In this document: positions 1 to 8,106 of the stretch, one piece after another
How the letters are laid out: each line of letters begins with the position of its first letter
Numbering within the stretch: the stretch's first letter is position 1
Program-made: the position numbers and the translations under genes
DNA from: Corynebacterium accolens
GTDB taxonomy: Bacteria; Actinomycetota; Actinomycetes; Mycobacteriales; Mycobacteriaceae
Reading direction: 5' to 3'
Length of the DNA stretch: 64,000 nt
Assembly: GCF_023520795.1 (NCBI RefSeq)
Contig: NZ_CP046605.1
Span: forward strand, 1,781,438 to 1,845,437
The notes under the pieces: model-generated
What the model was told of the DNA's origin: nothing
Seen by the model: only the letters and a program-made list of their open reading frames with translations
Database searches by the model: none

Positions 1-562
1 CGCCGGATTCTCCTGGGAGGGAGTCCCGGTAAATCGGCAGCGATACTTCCCCACCACTGGATTTCATATACTCCTTGGTAGCGTGCCACGTGCCGTGCTC
101 TTGTAATGCCGTAACCGCAGGCTTTTCAACCACACCAAGCACCACATTGGGCGGAGCCGGGCACGAACGCCGGCCCAAATAGAGCGGAAATACCGGCCGG
201 TTTAGATTCTCTGCAAAATTCTCGAGTTGCTCGCGATCCTCACTTTCGATTGCCGCAACGAATGCGGCATCTGATAGGAAATAGCGGGTAATGAGTTTTG
301 CGGATGCCTGCGGATCCTTTTGCCAGTTTTGCGCGGTTTGATAATCCCGCAAAAGGCTACCGGATTGATCGACGCGCACCGCGAACTTGAGTCCAGCCAA
401 GTCAGCCATATCTTCATCGCGCCTGCGTCCTTCAGCTGCGGCTAGCATGCCAAGAACTCCTGACTTTGAGGGCAAGGACGAAGTTGCACGGGTAGCGTAG
501 CGAGATTCCGTTCCCCACGACTGCATCGGCCCTTTAAGCAGCAACAACAATGATGCTGTCAT
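1..562 (-). CDS. cas5e: Cas5e (CasD), Cascade subunit, partial at the window edge
   Basis: The frame is open from an ATG at 562 to the window edge (187 codons, no stop), so the C-terminus lies outside. The N-terminus has the Cas5e signature LLKGPMQSWG followed by SKSGVLGMLAAAEGRRR, the region that in this family binds the crRNA 5' handle. The gene follows cas7e by 13 bp and has a GGAGG ribosome site in that gap, so it is co-transcribed. Cas5e caps the foot of Cascade and holds the 5' handle of the crRNA. The remaining type I-E genes (cas6e, cas1, cas2) and any real array would be expected further left. Confidence is high because both motif and gene order fit. Confidence 0.95.
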   Translation of the reverse strand, partial: MTASLLLLLKGPMQSWGTESRYATRATSSLPSKSGVLGMLAAAEGRRRDEDMADLAGLKFAVRVDQSGSLLRDYQTAQNWQKDPQASAKLITRYFLSDAAFVAAIESEDREQLENFAENLNRPVFPLYLGRRSCPAPPNVVLGVVEKPAVTALQEHGTWHATKEYMKSSGGEVSLPIYRDSLPGESG

Positions 563-575
563 CGTTTTAAGCCTC

Positions 576-1718
576 CTACTCCGAAAGCGCGGAAGACAAA
601 CGCTGCGAAAGCTCTGGCAGCGTCACTTCGTCAGCGATTTGTGCGAAAGCCTGACGGGCCTCGCTCAACCCAACCACAAAGGCTGCCTTAGGCTGCAGCC
701 CATAGTTTTCTTCAAACTCGGTTTCTTCTTTCGCCAATGCTTCGGCACCGGCGACGCGCAAGCTCTGACCGGCGGTTGGCTCTACTGGTTCTTCGAAGGC
801 CGTAACTAGGCTCACCGGGCGGGTATCGCGAACTGCGATATAGATGAGCTCAGGCATTGTTTGGTTGGCAAAGGTATTGATTTTGCCCGTGGGCATAGAC
901 TTGATGAATGCATCAACGAAATTCACTGCGGCTTGCTTTGCGTTTTCTGCCGAGTCGAGATTCTGCGTCAATCCATCTAGATTCACCGTGGCATAGCGGT
1001 ACAAGGTAGAAGACATCATTTGTACAGTGCCAATCATGCCTGCACCAGTTTCTTCGCCTTCCTCGGCCAAGTCATCGACCGCGGTGAAATAGTCGAATTC
1101 AGGAGCGCTGGCGTGAATTCCCAGTGCGTGCGCGACTTGTACCGCAGCATCGACGTTATACGCAGCATCATCGGCAACCATGCGCCCAAACAGCGCCATA
1201 TCTACCGAGTGCTGGGTATCAAGGATCTCCAGTGCATCTTTCTTCTTAATCTTTTCACCGTCGGCCGCAATAATCGCCTCTGCGGCACGTTCAATCTGGT
1301 GCGGGCTCAAGAACAACAAGTATTTGGTCTGCGGATACTGCGCTGCTGCTAGTTCTTCTTCGGTGGTTTCCTCGGAATCTTTCAGCGCCTTGATACGCTT
1401 CGCGTCCACTTCCGTCTTAATTCCTGCAGCTTTGAAAAGCTCAGCAACTTCCTTTTGAGCTCGCTCCGCATCCCAGCCTTCGTGTTCTTGAACCTTACGT
1501 GCGATCTTCTCTGGAAGCCGCTTCGACCGGTCACCCACGGATTCAGGGTCGATTTCAGATTCAAAGTACTTGCGGATTGCACGCTTCCATGCCTGTGAAG
1601 AGACTCGCTGACGCGGTACGCCGCCGTAAACGGCAGACTTAGGCGCCCCGGTGTCGTCACGATTGATCAGAGAAGGCGGAAGAGTCTGCAGAGCGTGGAT
1701 ATCGATGGTCAAAGCCAT
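576..1718 (-). CDS. cas7e: Cas7e (Cse4/CasC), Cascade backbone subunit
   Basis: This 380-residue protein is close to the usual Cas7e length (about 360). The N-terminus contains IDIHALQTLPPSLINRDDTG and GGVPRQRVSSQAWKRA, the strongly conserved Cas7e start with its RNA-contacting segment. Six copies of Cas7e normally form the helical backbone along the crRNA spacer. The ATG at 1718 has an AAAGGAA ribosome site just upstream. The gene lies between cse2 (35-bp gap) and cas5e (13-bp gap) in the order expected for a type I-E operon. No truncation or missing segment is visible. Confidence 0.96.
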   Translation of the reverse strand: MALTIDIHALQTLPPSLINRDDTGAPKSAVYGGVPRQRVSSQAWKRAIRKYFESEIDPESVGDRSKRLPEKIARKVQEHEGWDAERAQKEVAELFKAAGIKTEVDAKRIKALKDSEETTEEELAAAQYPQTKYLLFLSPHQIERAAEAIIAADGEKIKKKDALEILDTQHSVDMALFGRMVADDAAYNVDAAVQVAHALGIHASAPEFDYFTAVDDLAEEGEETGAGMIGTVQMMSSTLYRYATVNLDGLTQNLDSAENAKQAAVNFVDAFIKSMPTGKINTFANQTMPELIYIAVRDTRPVSLVTAFEEPVEPTAGQSLRVAGAEALAKEETEFEENYGLQPKAAFVVGLSEARQAFAQIADEVTLPELSQRLSSALSE

Positions 1719-1753
1719 TGCGAAAATTCCTTTCTAGAATATGAAAATTGATT

Positions 1754-2434
1754 TTAAGAAGTCGGTTCGGTCTGAGAAGACGCATAAGAACCGAGTGCGA
1801 AGTCACGTGCCCATTTCAATAGCACGCCTTGTCGCTGTGTATGAGCTTTTTGAGTAGCGTTTTTGCTGCCTAGAACCCGCAGGTCCTGAGCAAATGCACC
1901 GTAGTCAAACCCCAAATTTTCCCCGCGCAATAGCGTTACCAAGGAACGAATATGTATAAGGCGGGAAGCCTCATCGGAAGATACGAGCATCGCATCAAAC
2001 CGCGGTTTCGTGGATTGTGACTGACTGTGCGCATAGAAACGACCGCAGGCCCGTGCGAAGCTTTGGCCTTTAATATGTGCTTCAGTGCTAGCGCTTTGTA
2101 GATGGATACCTAGCATCGTCATGGCTTGAAAGGCCGCGAGCTCTGATGCGGACGGTGCGGCACCCTTTCCCATCTCTTGTTCACTCAATGCAGGCTCCAA
2201 TAAAAGGAGGACCTCTTCAAGTGCCACGGGGTGTTGTTCAAGACGTACCGCAGAATACTTTCGCAATTGGGCTAGGACTGCGCGTGCTCGCGCTTGTTTA
2301 TTGTGCTGTGGCGAATGCAAATAATCATTCTGCAGCGCCTCTGCGGTACGCGCCACGGAGGTTCGCAAACGCGGGCCCGTGTACTCCGCAGTAGTTCCTG
2401 CCTGCGGATGACTGGTGTCATGCATGGGCAACAC
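1754..2434 (-). CDS. cse2: Cse2 (CasB), Cascade small subunit
   Basis: This 226-residue, mostly helical, Arg/Ala-rich protein lies exactly where cse2 sits in type I-E operons, between cse1 and cas7e. Its start overlaps the end of cse1 by 17 bp, which indicates translational coupling; a second ATG four codons in (2422) is an alternative start. Two Cse2 copies normally form the inner belly of Cascade and stabilise the R-loop. It is longer than the E. coli protein (160 residues), as I would expect for actinobacterial members. The call leans on position plus general character, since Cse2 is poorly conserved in sequence. Confidence 0.87.
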   Translation of the reverse strand: MLPMHDTSHPQAGTTAEYTGPRLRTSVARTAEALQNDYLHSPQHNKQARARAVLAQLRKYSAVRLEQHPVALEEVLLLLEPALSEQEMGKGAAPSASELAAFQAMTMLGIHLQSASTEAHIKGQSFARACGRFYAHSQSQSTKPRFDAMLVSSDEASRLIHIRSLVTLLRGENLGFDYGAFAQDLRVLGSKNATQKAHTQRQGVLLKWARDFALGSYASSQTEPTS

Positions 2435-4163
2435 CTTCCTTCATAGGTGAGCTAGGACTCTGATTTCGTGTGGACTTGCCTGTTAACGGCAGGTTCTTAT
2501 CAAAACGCCGCTGTAGCTGCTGGAAAAGGGATCCAGCTGAGACGATTCGGCCCTTTCCGTCTTCTCCTGTATCTACTTCCCTGCCAACGATCGCCTTCAT
2601 CCCGGCGCCGCGCAGCAGTTCCATTGCGTGAGAGACAGCTACTGTTCGAACTCGTTCCTGCCAGTTGATTTGAGCGCTGTCTGCATTTTCAGCAGAAATG
2701 GTCTGCATCCACGCAATAAACTCCGGCTCCAACTGGGCATAAAACCTGTCCTTAGACTTAACGCCGAATTCATAATCATCGCCCGCGGCTACCCGCAGTT
2801 GACCTTCAAACCAGCCCAAGCTCACGGCTGTTTCATAGGTCTTTTGGGCGGCAGTGCGGACAGCGTTACGCGCTTGCCTGCCGAGATCATCTTCGCGCAA
2901 TACCACTAGGGGAAGCCCGATCGTGGTGCTGAAAGTGGTGGCTACTGAAGATTCCTGCGGTCCGTATTCCATCGAAACCAAGGCAATATCAAAGGCGCTT
3001 TGGTTTAGGTATCCATCAACGTCAAGCGCAGCGAGATTGCTGAGATTGGCGGGTCTCTTCGGAGCTTTTGCCTTTTTTTGGTCGAAACCTGGGTCGTCTT
3101 CGACAGCAACCAACGCATCAAGTGCGCGCCACATAGTCTGAGTGGAATCGTAGGGACGCGCGTAGTAAGCATCTTGGCCGGCCTTCGACTGGTTAGGGCT
3201 ATACCGATACGGCGTCATGGGATCACCCATGACATTCTTTCCCGCATCCGGAATGCGATCACCATTCGATACGAGGACACGAGTAATCTGGCCTTCTTCA
3301 GCTACTAGGCGCACTCGTCGTGCCTGCCAAGTTGCCAAATCAGCCGCTCCTTGGGGCACAGCACCAAGCTTGTCATCCGATCCACGGCGCTGCGCAGCGG
3401 TATCAGGTTCTCTTTCCCATACCGGTTTATCCAGCTCAATTGGGTTAGTTCCCTGCTCCGTCATAACAGCTGCCATAGGAGTATTAAGCAAAAGTGTTTC
3501 TAGGAGGCCTTCAGTTCCAAGTACTAAAGTTCCGCCCGTTCGACCAGTCCAACCGGTGCCGATGGGATAACCTTTTCCGCCTTTCACTCGGGGGTCCCCT
3601 ACCGCGCCGGTTTTAATGCCGGAGTAATCATAAGCTTGCAAGTGAACGAGCCAACGGGCTGCTTCAGCAAAGGAAACCGATTGTCGCCCTTTAGCTGTGC
3701 GCATGGTGAAATGATCATCAGCCGCTTCCGGAACGATGTGGACTATGGGCCGTGTTTCCATATTCTTCGAGTGAAGATCTGCCACCTGCATGAAGGGAAC
3801 GGTGTCAGAAAGTAAATCGAATCGGTCTCTAAAGGCATCAAGATAATCTAAAACAACTTGGTCCCGCTTCGTCTCGCACAATTCTTCACGCTTTTCCGCG
3901 AACCATTCGCCCCAGTCAAAGCTGGCGCGTTTCCGCCTTCCGCCTGCTGCTTCCGCTAATTCTTGCGCATGAGCACGCCAAAATATAGCCAATAACAGCC
4001 TTATGACCGCATAATCCTGGGTCGGTGAATCGCCCACAATTTTATGGGCATCGCCCTGTCCAGAAAATATGTCCCGGATGCTCAACGCCTTGCGATTGTC
4101 CGCACTGTCCATGCACAAAATCCATGGCTCATCGAGCAGGTTAAAGGTTTCTGTATCAGTCAT
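2418..4163 (-). CDS. cse1: Cse1 (CasA), Cascade large subunit for PAM recognition
   Basis: This 581-residue protein begins with FNLLDEPWILC, the typical Cse1 opening (NLL..PWIPV in E. coli). It continues with a long mixed domain containing the conserved region around QAYDYSGIKTGAVGDPRVKG. Cse1 reads the PAM and recruits Cas3. The start ATG at 4163 is preceded by a strong AAAGGAGG ribosome site. A complementary CCTCCTTT lies about 45 nt upstream in the leader on the transcribed strand (see the separate entry). It follows cas3 by 99 bp and overlaps cse2 at its 3' end. Confidence 0.95.
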   Translation of the reverse strand: MTDTETFNLLDEPWILCMDSADNRKALSIRDIFSGQGDAHKIVGDSPTQDYAVIRLLLAIFWRAHAQELAEAAGGRRKRASFDWGEWFAEKREELCETKRDQVVLDYLDAFRDRFDLLSDTVPFMQVADLHSKNMETRPIVHIVPEAADDHFTMRTAKGRQSVSFAEAARWLVHLQAYDYSGIKTGAVGDPRVKGGKGYPIGTGWTGRTGGTLVLGTEGLLETLLLNTPMAAVMTEQGTNPIELDKPVWEREPDTAAQRRGSDDKLGAVPQGAADLATWQARRVRLVAEEGQITRVLVSNGDRIPDAGKNVMGDPMTPYRYSPNQSKAGQDAYYARPYDSTQTMWRALDALVAVEDDPGFDQKKAKAPKRPANLSNLAALDVDGYLNQSAFDIALVSMEYGPQESSVATTFSTTIGLPLVVLREDDLGRQARNAVRTAAQKTYETAVSLGWFEGQLRVAAGDDYEFGVKSKDRFYAQLEPEFIAWMQTISAENADSAQINWQERVRTVAVSHAMELLRGAGMKAIVGREVDTGEDGKGRIVSAGSLFQQLQRRFDKNLPLTGKSTRNQSPSSPMKEGVAHA

Positions 4164-4172
4164 TATCTTTCG

Positions 4173-4231
4173 CCTCCTTTCTTTTAAAAAGTGATTTGGT
4201 GGATGATGTGGCTGCCCCTAGTAAAAGGAGG
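4173..4231 (-). promoter_or_regulatory. Possible Shine-Dalgarno-sequestering pair before cse1
   Basis: Within the 99-bp cas3-cse1 gap, the minus strand reads CCTCCTTT (4231-4224) and, 43 nt later, AAAGGAGG (4180-4173), which is the cse1 ribosome site. The two octamers are perfectly complementary, so the leader RNA could mask the cse1 start. This is a sequence observation; a regulatory role is inference, and a purine-rich SD can find such a partner by chance. Confidence 0.35.
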
Positions 4232-4262
4232 TGCTCTCAGCCTAACTAGTGCCTCGGACATA

Positions 4263-7043
4263 TCACTCACGCCCATCACTCATAATTTCGATTCCCAGCT
4301 GGCTCGTATACCGCAGAACAAAGCGTCCTACCTGCGTCTCTCCCCCTTCATCTAACGGCAAAGCCAGTTGTCCCCGCAGTAAATAATGTGCCCCCCACTC
4401 GGCCGGGGTTGCCCCTTCGAGGTCATTGACCACTGCATCAAAGTCCGAGTCATAACGGGTCATTCGCACAGGCAGTCGTACTGTACTAGACGCAAGATGA
4501 AAGGCCAGCTTATACGGAATATCGGCAGCCTCGATGACTTCTTCATCCCAACCCCACGGGCGATAGCCATAATCAGTCTCGATGATGGGGATCACCTCAA
4601 CGCTGGGCTCTGCGTCACGAACTTGGGCCGCACCCTTGATCTCGGCATCGTCTGCGGAATCATCCTGCAGCCGTGCAAATAGAGCGTCCAGGCCGTTGGT
4701 ACTCCATGGATCTGGCAATCGGAACGTTGAGGACGCTGAATGCGCTGTCGATTCCTCAAAATCACGCGTCGCAATGGCCTCTTCCCACGATTCGTTCCAC
4801 GCCTCTGGCGGCTTAAAGTTGCGATCATATGCAGCTGCTACAAGCGGAGCGATGTCATCTGGACGGCGAATCTCATTTGGCAAGACTGCATAGGTTGATA
4901 GCAATATCGCACGGCCGTAAATAGCCTCGGCACCTGATTCAAATTCCGGGACTGGTGAGGAAGTTTCTAGCCCGCGAATAACAACCTGTGGTTCGCGCAG
5001 TTTTTCGGGTCGATCGCTGAAAGGACGCGCGTGGCGGTGCAGCCTCCCGATGCGCTGAATGAGCAGATCCATAGGTGCGATATCAGTAATCAGGGCATCG
5101 GCATCAATATCCAAGCTCTGTTCCGCCACCTGAGTAGCCACCACAATTTTTTGCTTCGGCCGACCTGCTCCCCTGTGGGCATCCGGGCCAAGTTGTCGCC
5201 GTAGTGAATCTTCTTTTTCTACGCGTTCCCAAGCCACAAATCCCGCATGGTGAAGCTCCACGCAATCACCATAGCTTTCGGCGAGTTCCGAATACGCGGC
5301 CTGAGCTCGTGCGATAGTATTGCAGATAATAAGAACACACCCGCCATCAACGAGCCATTTCCCGAGAAGTTCGTGCAGTGAATCTTCACCTTCCGCAAGG
5401 AAACTAATTGTGGCTTCAAGATCTGTTGGAGACGCTGGGACCTCTAGAGAACGAATTTCGTCTTCTGTCGCCACTGTGATCAGTGGGTAGCCAGTCGGCT
5501 CTTCCTCTGGCCATTGACCGTCGGAGTACGCGCTGACCAATGCGCGTCGCTTGTCCGCCGGCAACGTGGCGGACATGACGATGACGCTGGCACCATAAAA
5601 CCCCAACCATTCGATGGCACTGCGGAGGTAATCGGAGGAATACACATCAAAGGAATGAACCTCATCAAAAATTACTACTTTGCCTGCCAGGCCGACGTGC
5701 CTCAGCATGGAAAACCGCTGCTGTAACGCCATCATGAGCACTTGGTCAACCGTACCCACCACGAAATTGGAAAGAATGCCGAGGCGCCGTCCAGACATCC
5801 ACTGCGATGCAACTACGTTGCCGCCTTCTTCTTCATAACGGTTGATTTCCGTAAATTTTAAATCTGTATAAGGTTTAGCCAACGCATTTTTGGAATGCGC
5901 GAGATACATCGATCGAACAGAATCTGTCGTTATATTTCGACTCCATTCGATGGTCCTTTGCAATAGGCCATTCGCGGTGGCCATGGTCGGAGCGGCAAAA
6001 AAGATTCCTTGTGCCCCACTACGCGCCGCAAGCACTTCCGCTGCCGCTAAGGCAGCTTCAGTCTTACCTACGCCTGTTTCGGCTTCCAGGACTATGAGCG
6101 CTGGCTCATTGATCGCTCTGGCAGCCTCTACCATTTTCTGCTGTACTTGTCGCGCCTTAAACTCGGCCGGCCACCCAAACGATTGCCGGAATTGCTCGTC
6201 GATGTCTTGATGCAATCGAGTTTCCGGTTCCCAAGGCGAGGTCAAGTCAATGAGCTCCGCAGCCCGTCCCACTCGGTCTAGTTGAGTTCCCTGCACGCGT
6301 AAGCCGAAAGCCTTTTCATTGGAAGCAATCCAGTCCGCCATAACCACTAAACCGGTAAGCATTTGGGCAGCTGCGGGCGAGACTTTCGGCAGCTTGGCAA
6401 AGACCCGCGCAAGCTCATCTGCCCCGCAGAGTTGAGCCATGGCATCAAGAAGTTCGCCATGAACCATTCGCCACGCCGAAGGGTAATCCTGAATCAACTC
6501 TCGGACCGCTTTATTCGGACCACTTGCCGCACCATGATGCGCATTGACAACCGCGGCCACAGAGTTAGCTTTTGGCAGGGTAAGCCCCTGTTCTTCAAGC
6601 CAGATTGCTAGAATTTCACCAGAAGCAATACCGTGCGGAAGCTTGGACATATTCGCCTCTGAGGCGCTCAATTCGATATCCAGTCCCGCGTCGCTAACGG
6701 CGTGGACTAAATGCGCAACGTCACTGCGGTCAAGAAGAAGCCGCTGGAAAGTTTTAACACCTTTTCCAACATCATGGGACCCAGCAAGAAAGACGTAGAG
6801 AACTTCTATATCCGTCTCTGAGACACGCAACTCGGCTTTCAGGAACTCCTTTACTGAACGAGAAAGCCAAGAGTTATACACCAAGGATGCAGCACAAGCG
6901 GAATCAACCATATGTTGCGGCAGGTTGAGATGGTCTACACCGTCACCCGATTTCGCCCACAAGCTCCGCGCCTGCTGGCTGCGTTGACCAGCCCAACCAT
7001 CTGCACGAGTGCAAAAATCCACTGTCTTCGCTGGCAATTTCAT
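4263..7043 (-). CDS. cas3: Cas3 nuclease-helicase, type I-E
   Basis: This 926-residue protein has the Cas3 order: an N-terminal HD nuclease domain (start with SLWAKSGDG, then the HD pair in GSHDVGKG near residue 90) followed by an SF2 helicase. The helicase shows Walker A ETGVGKTEAA near residue 322, a DEVH box (VIFDEVHSFD) near 460, motif III SATLP and motif VI QRIGRLHRH. Cas3 is recruited by Cascade bound to target DNA and unwinds and degrades it. It is the first gene of the operon and starts with ATG at 7043. Its promoter lies in the intergenic stretch that also carries the crRNA-like element. The gene is full length with all catalytic motifs present. Confidence 0.96.
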   Translation of the reverse strand: MKLPAKTVDFCTRADGWAGQRSQQARSLWAKSGDGVDHLNLPQHMVDSACAASLVYNSWLSRSVKEFLKAELRVSETDIEVLYVFLAGSHDVGKGVKTFQRLLLDRSDVAHLVHAVSDAGLDIELSASEANMSKLPHGIASGEILAIWLEEQGLTLPKANSVAAVVNAHHGAASGPNKAVRELIQDYPSAWRMVHGELLDAMAQLCGADELARVFAKLPKVSPAAAQMLTGLVVMADWIASNEKAFGLRVQGTQLDRVGRAAELIDLTSPWEPETRLHQDIDEQFRQSFGWPAEFKARQVQQKMVEAARAINEPALIVLEAETGVGKTEAALAAAEVLAARSGAQGIFFAAPTMATANGLLQRTIEWSRNITTDSVRSMYLAHSKNALAKPYTDLKFTEINRYEEEGGNVVASQWMSGRRLGILSNFVVGTVDQVLMMALQQRFSMLRHVGLAGKVVIFDEVHSFDVYSSDYLRSAIEWLGFYGASVIVMSATLPADKRRALVSAYSDGQWPEEEPTGYPLITVATEDEIRSLEVPASPTDLEATISFLAEGEDSLHELLGKWLVDGGCVLIICNTIARAQAAYSELAESYGDCVELHHAGFVAWERVEKEDSLRRQLGPDAHRGAGRPKQKIVVATQVAEQSLDIDADALITDIAPMDLLIQRIGRLHRHARPFSDRPEKLREPQVVIRGLETSSPVPEFESGAEAIYGRAILLSTYAVLPNEIRRPDDIAPLVAAAYDRNFKPPEAWNESWEEAIATRDFEESTAHSASSTFRLPDPWSTNGLDALFARLQDDSADDAEIKGAAQVRDAEPSVEVIPIIETDYGYRPWGWDEEVIEAADIPYKLAFHLASSTVRLPVRMTRYDSDFDAVVNDLEGATPAEWGAHYLLRGQLALPLDEGGETQVGRFVLRYTSQLGIEIMSDGRE

Positions 7044-7110
7044 GGTTCTATCTCCAGTACAGCCTTCACCAAGTCCAACTTCTATGGTGAACTTGAGTTA
7101 TTAACTAATG

Positions 7111-7145
7111 ATTCATAACTATACATCATTGAGCACTGACGTGTT
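7111..7145 (-). promoter_or_regulatory. cas3 promoter region containing the predicted self-target
   Basis: Reading the minus strand towards cas3, AAC (7145-7143) is followed by ACGTCAGTGCTCA (7142-7130), identical to the first 13 bases of the pseudo-spacer at 7242-7254. Immediately downstream is a TATAGT hexamer (7123-7118), a reasonable -10 box for cas3; no good -35 is evident. A 32-nt protospacer would end at about 7111 and cover this -10. Cascade guided here would sit on the promoter with a PAM of the form AAC. The match is seen directly; promoter and PAM roles are inference. Confidence 0.55.
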
Positions 7146-7213
7146 GCAGTTTTTGAAATGAGCCTAAAACCTGCATCAATTTTTGCGGTAAGATTACAGG
7201 AGGCGAAACGCCA

Positions 7214-7241
7214 AACTCCCAGCTAAAGCTGGGATGAGCCC
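7214..7241 (+). repeat. Degenerate type I-E CRISPR repeat, upstream copy
   Basis: The stem CCCAGC (7218-7223), loop TAAA and stem GCTGGG (7228-7233) are followed by ATGAGCCC. The stem bases differ from the usual CCCCGC/GCGGGG but both sides have changed together, so pairing is kept. The 3' handle looks intact. This is the half of a repeat a functional guide would need at its 5' end. Confidence 0.65.
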
Positions 7242-7271
7242 ACGTCAGTGCTCATTTGAATAGTCAATTGA

Positions 7272-7299
7272 CTAGTTCCCCGCGTCAGCGGGGATTATT
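7272..7299 (+). repeat. Degenerate type I-E CRISPR repeat, downstream copy
   Basis: The sequence starts CTAGTTCCCCGCG and forms CCCCGC (7278-7283), loop GTCA, GCGGGG (7288-7293), the classical type I-E repeat hairpin. The segment after the stem is ATTATTTT rather than the usual ATGAGCC-like handle, so this copy has kept only the part needed for 3' processing. Confidence 0.7.
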
Positions 7300-7300
7300 T

Positions 7301-7561
7301 TCTACCTCCATCCTCGCGGTGGGTTGAGCTTGCCAGCCAATCCAAGCGCTACCCCAAAGTACTTCCACCAGAAGGAGCGCCCACTCCCCCGGCGCGGGTT
7401 GAGTAGGCCCGCGACACTCACTTGAGCCGTACCACCTTTTCCTAGCGCGTCCTTTCACTTCTTAGGTCGCTGACCTCGAAAAACGCCGTTAGCAATTCTG
7501 AGTACAATCGGCGGCTGTACTCACCGCTAGTACGAAAACTACTTTAGAAAAAGGAGTAATC
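7301..7561. promoter_or_regulatory. ohr upstream region with inverted repeat
   Basis: No gene is visible in this stretch. Just ahead of ohr, GAGTACA (7500-7506) and TGTACTC (7516-7522) form a perfect 7-bp inverted repeat with 9 bp between, overlapping a TACAAT -10-like hexamer (7503-7508). It could be an operator for a peroxide-sensing repressor such as OhrR, but no ohrR gene is adjacent and the assignment is tentative. The ribosome site AAAAAGGAG lies 6 bp before the ohr ATG. Confidence 0.4.
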
Positions 7562-7981
7562 ATGGATACCCTCTACACCACTGAAGCACTCGCTACCGGG
7601 GCAGGCCGCGATGGCCGCGCCGTAGTGCAAAATTCTGACCTTGACTTCAAGATGGCCACTCCGAAGGAAATGGGCGGCGATGGCAACGGCGCCAACCCAG
7701 AGCAGCTCTTCGCCGCTGGTTATGCCGCGTGCTTCCACTCTGCCCTGCAGGTGGTAGCCCGCAGCGAGAAGGCAGAGTTGGGCGATTCCTCCGTGGGCGC
7801 CCGTGTGTCCATTGGCAAGGAGGGCGAAGGCTTCAAGCTCGCCGTTGAACTTGAGGTCATCATCCCCGCCCAAGACCACGACAAGGCACAAGCGCTTGCC
7901 GATGCCGCCCACCAGGTCTGCCCCTACTCCAATGCCACCCGCGGCAATATTGACGTCAACGTCACCGTTGCGCAGGACTAA
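7562..7981 (+). CDS. ohr: Organic hydroperoxide resistance protein Ohr (OsmC family)
   Basis: This 139-residue protein has the length and layout of Ohr: a thiol peroxidase that reduces organic hydroperoxides in the cytoplasm, usually recycled by lipoylated proteins. The two catalytic cysteines are in YAACFHSAL (about C57) and VCPYSNATRGN (about C120), and the supporting Arg and Glu are in the N-terminal GRDGRA and NPEQLF segments. The VCPYSNATRGN form distinguishes Ohr from OsmC. It is a single-gene unit between the CRISPR locus and the Wadjet operon, with its own promoter region and a downstream 7-bp hairpin. Confidence 0.96.
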   Translation: MDTLYTTEALATGAGRDGRAVVQNSDLDFKMATPKEMGGDGNGANPEQLFAAGYAACFHSALQVVARSEKAELGDSSVGARVSIGKEGEGFKLAVELEVIIPAQDHDKAQALADAAHQVCPYSNATRGNIDVNVTVAQD

Positions 7982-7984
7982 GCA

Positions 7985-8007
7985 GGACTAATACAGTTTC
8001 TTAGTCC
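7985..8007 (+). terminator. Hairpin after ohr
   Basis: GGACTAA (7985-7991) and TTAGTCC (8001-8007) form a perfect 7-bp stem 4 bp after the ohr stop. No T-run follows, so termination is plausible but not certain. Confidence 0.45.
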
Positions 8008-8035
8008 TCGGTCCGCAAGGGCCACCATGCGCGGG

Positions 8036-8090
8036 CGAATCCACCGATTCGAATAAGTGAGTCAAACTACGCTGCACGAGTCCGGCGTAG
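8036..8090 (+). promoter_or_regulatory. Two inverted repeats ahead of the Wadjet operon
   Basis: CGAATC-CACC-GATTCG (8036-8051) and CTACGC...GCGTAG (8067-8072 and 8085-8090) are perfect 6-bp inverted repeats in the 125-bp gap before jetA. They are the only symmetrical elements there and may bind a regulator or form leader hairpins. No clear -10/-35 pair is visible. Confidence 0.3.
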
Positions 8091-8106
8091 CTGGCAAAAT
8101 CGAATC

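Larger units (their letters stand above)
7201..7300 (+). ncRNA. Putative CreR-like crRNA-resembling guide RNA
   Basis: Two hairpins of the same design (6-bp stem, 4-nt loop) lie 60 bp apart, close to the roughly 61-bp unit of type I-E arrays. They flank a 30-nt pseudo-spacer (7242-7271) whose first 13 bases match the cas3 promoter. The upstream pseudo-repeat keeps a type I-E-like 5' handle (ATGAGCCC). The downstream one keeps the canonical stem (CCCCGC/GCGGGG), but its 3' end has decayed to ATTATTTT, which could terminate transcription. A candidate -10 (TAAGAT, 7189-7194) would start the RNA near 7201. The arrangement matches known CreR/CreA elements, where degenerate repeats flank a partially matching spacer that directs Cascade to repress a promoter. 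The exact ends are estimates. Confidence 0.6.

Noticed and set aside
7214-7299. Ordinary short CRISPR array
   Set aside because: Only two repeats are present, they differ strongly from each other and have decayed in complementary ways. The spacer matches the local cas promoter, which a normal immune array would not tolerate as a full target.
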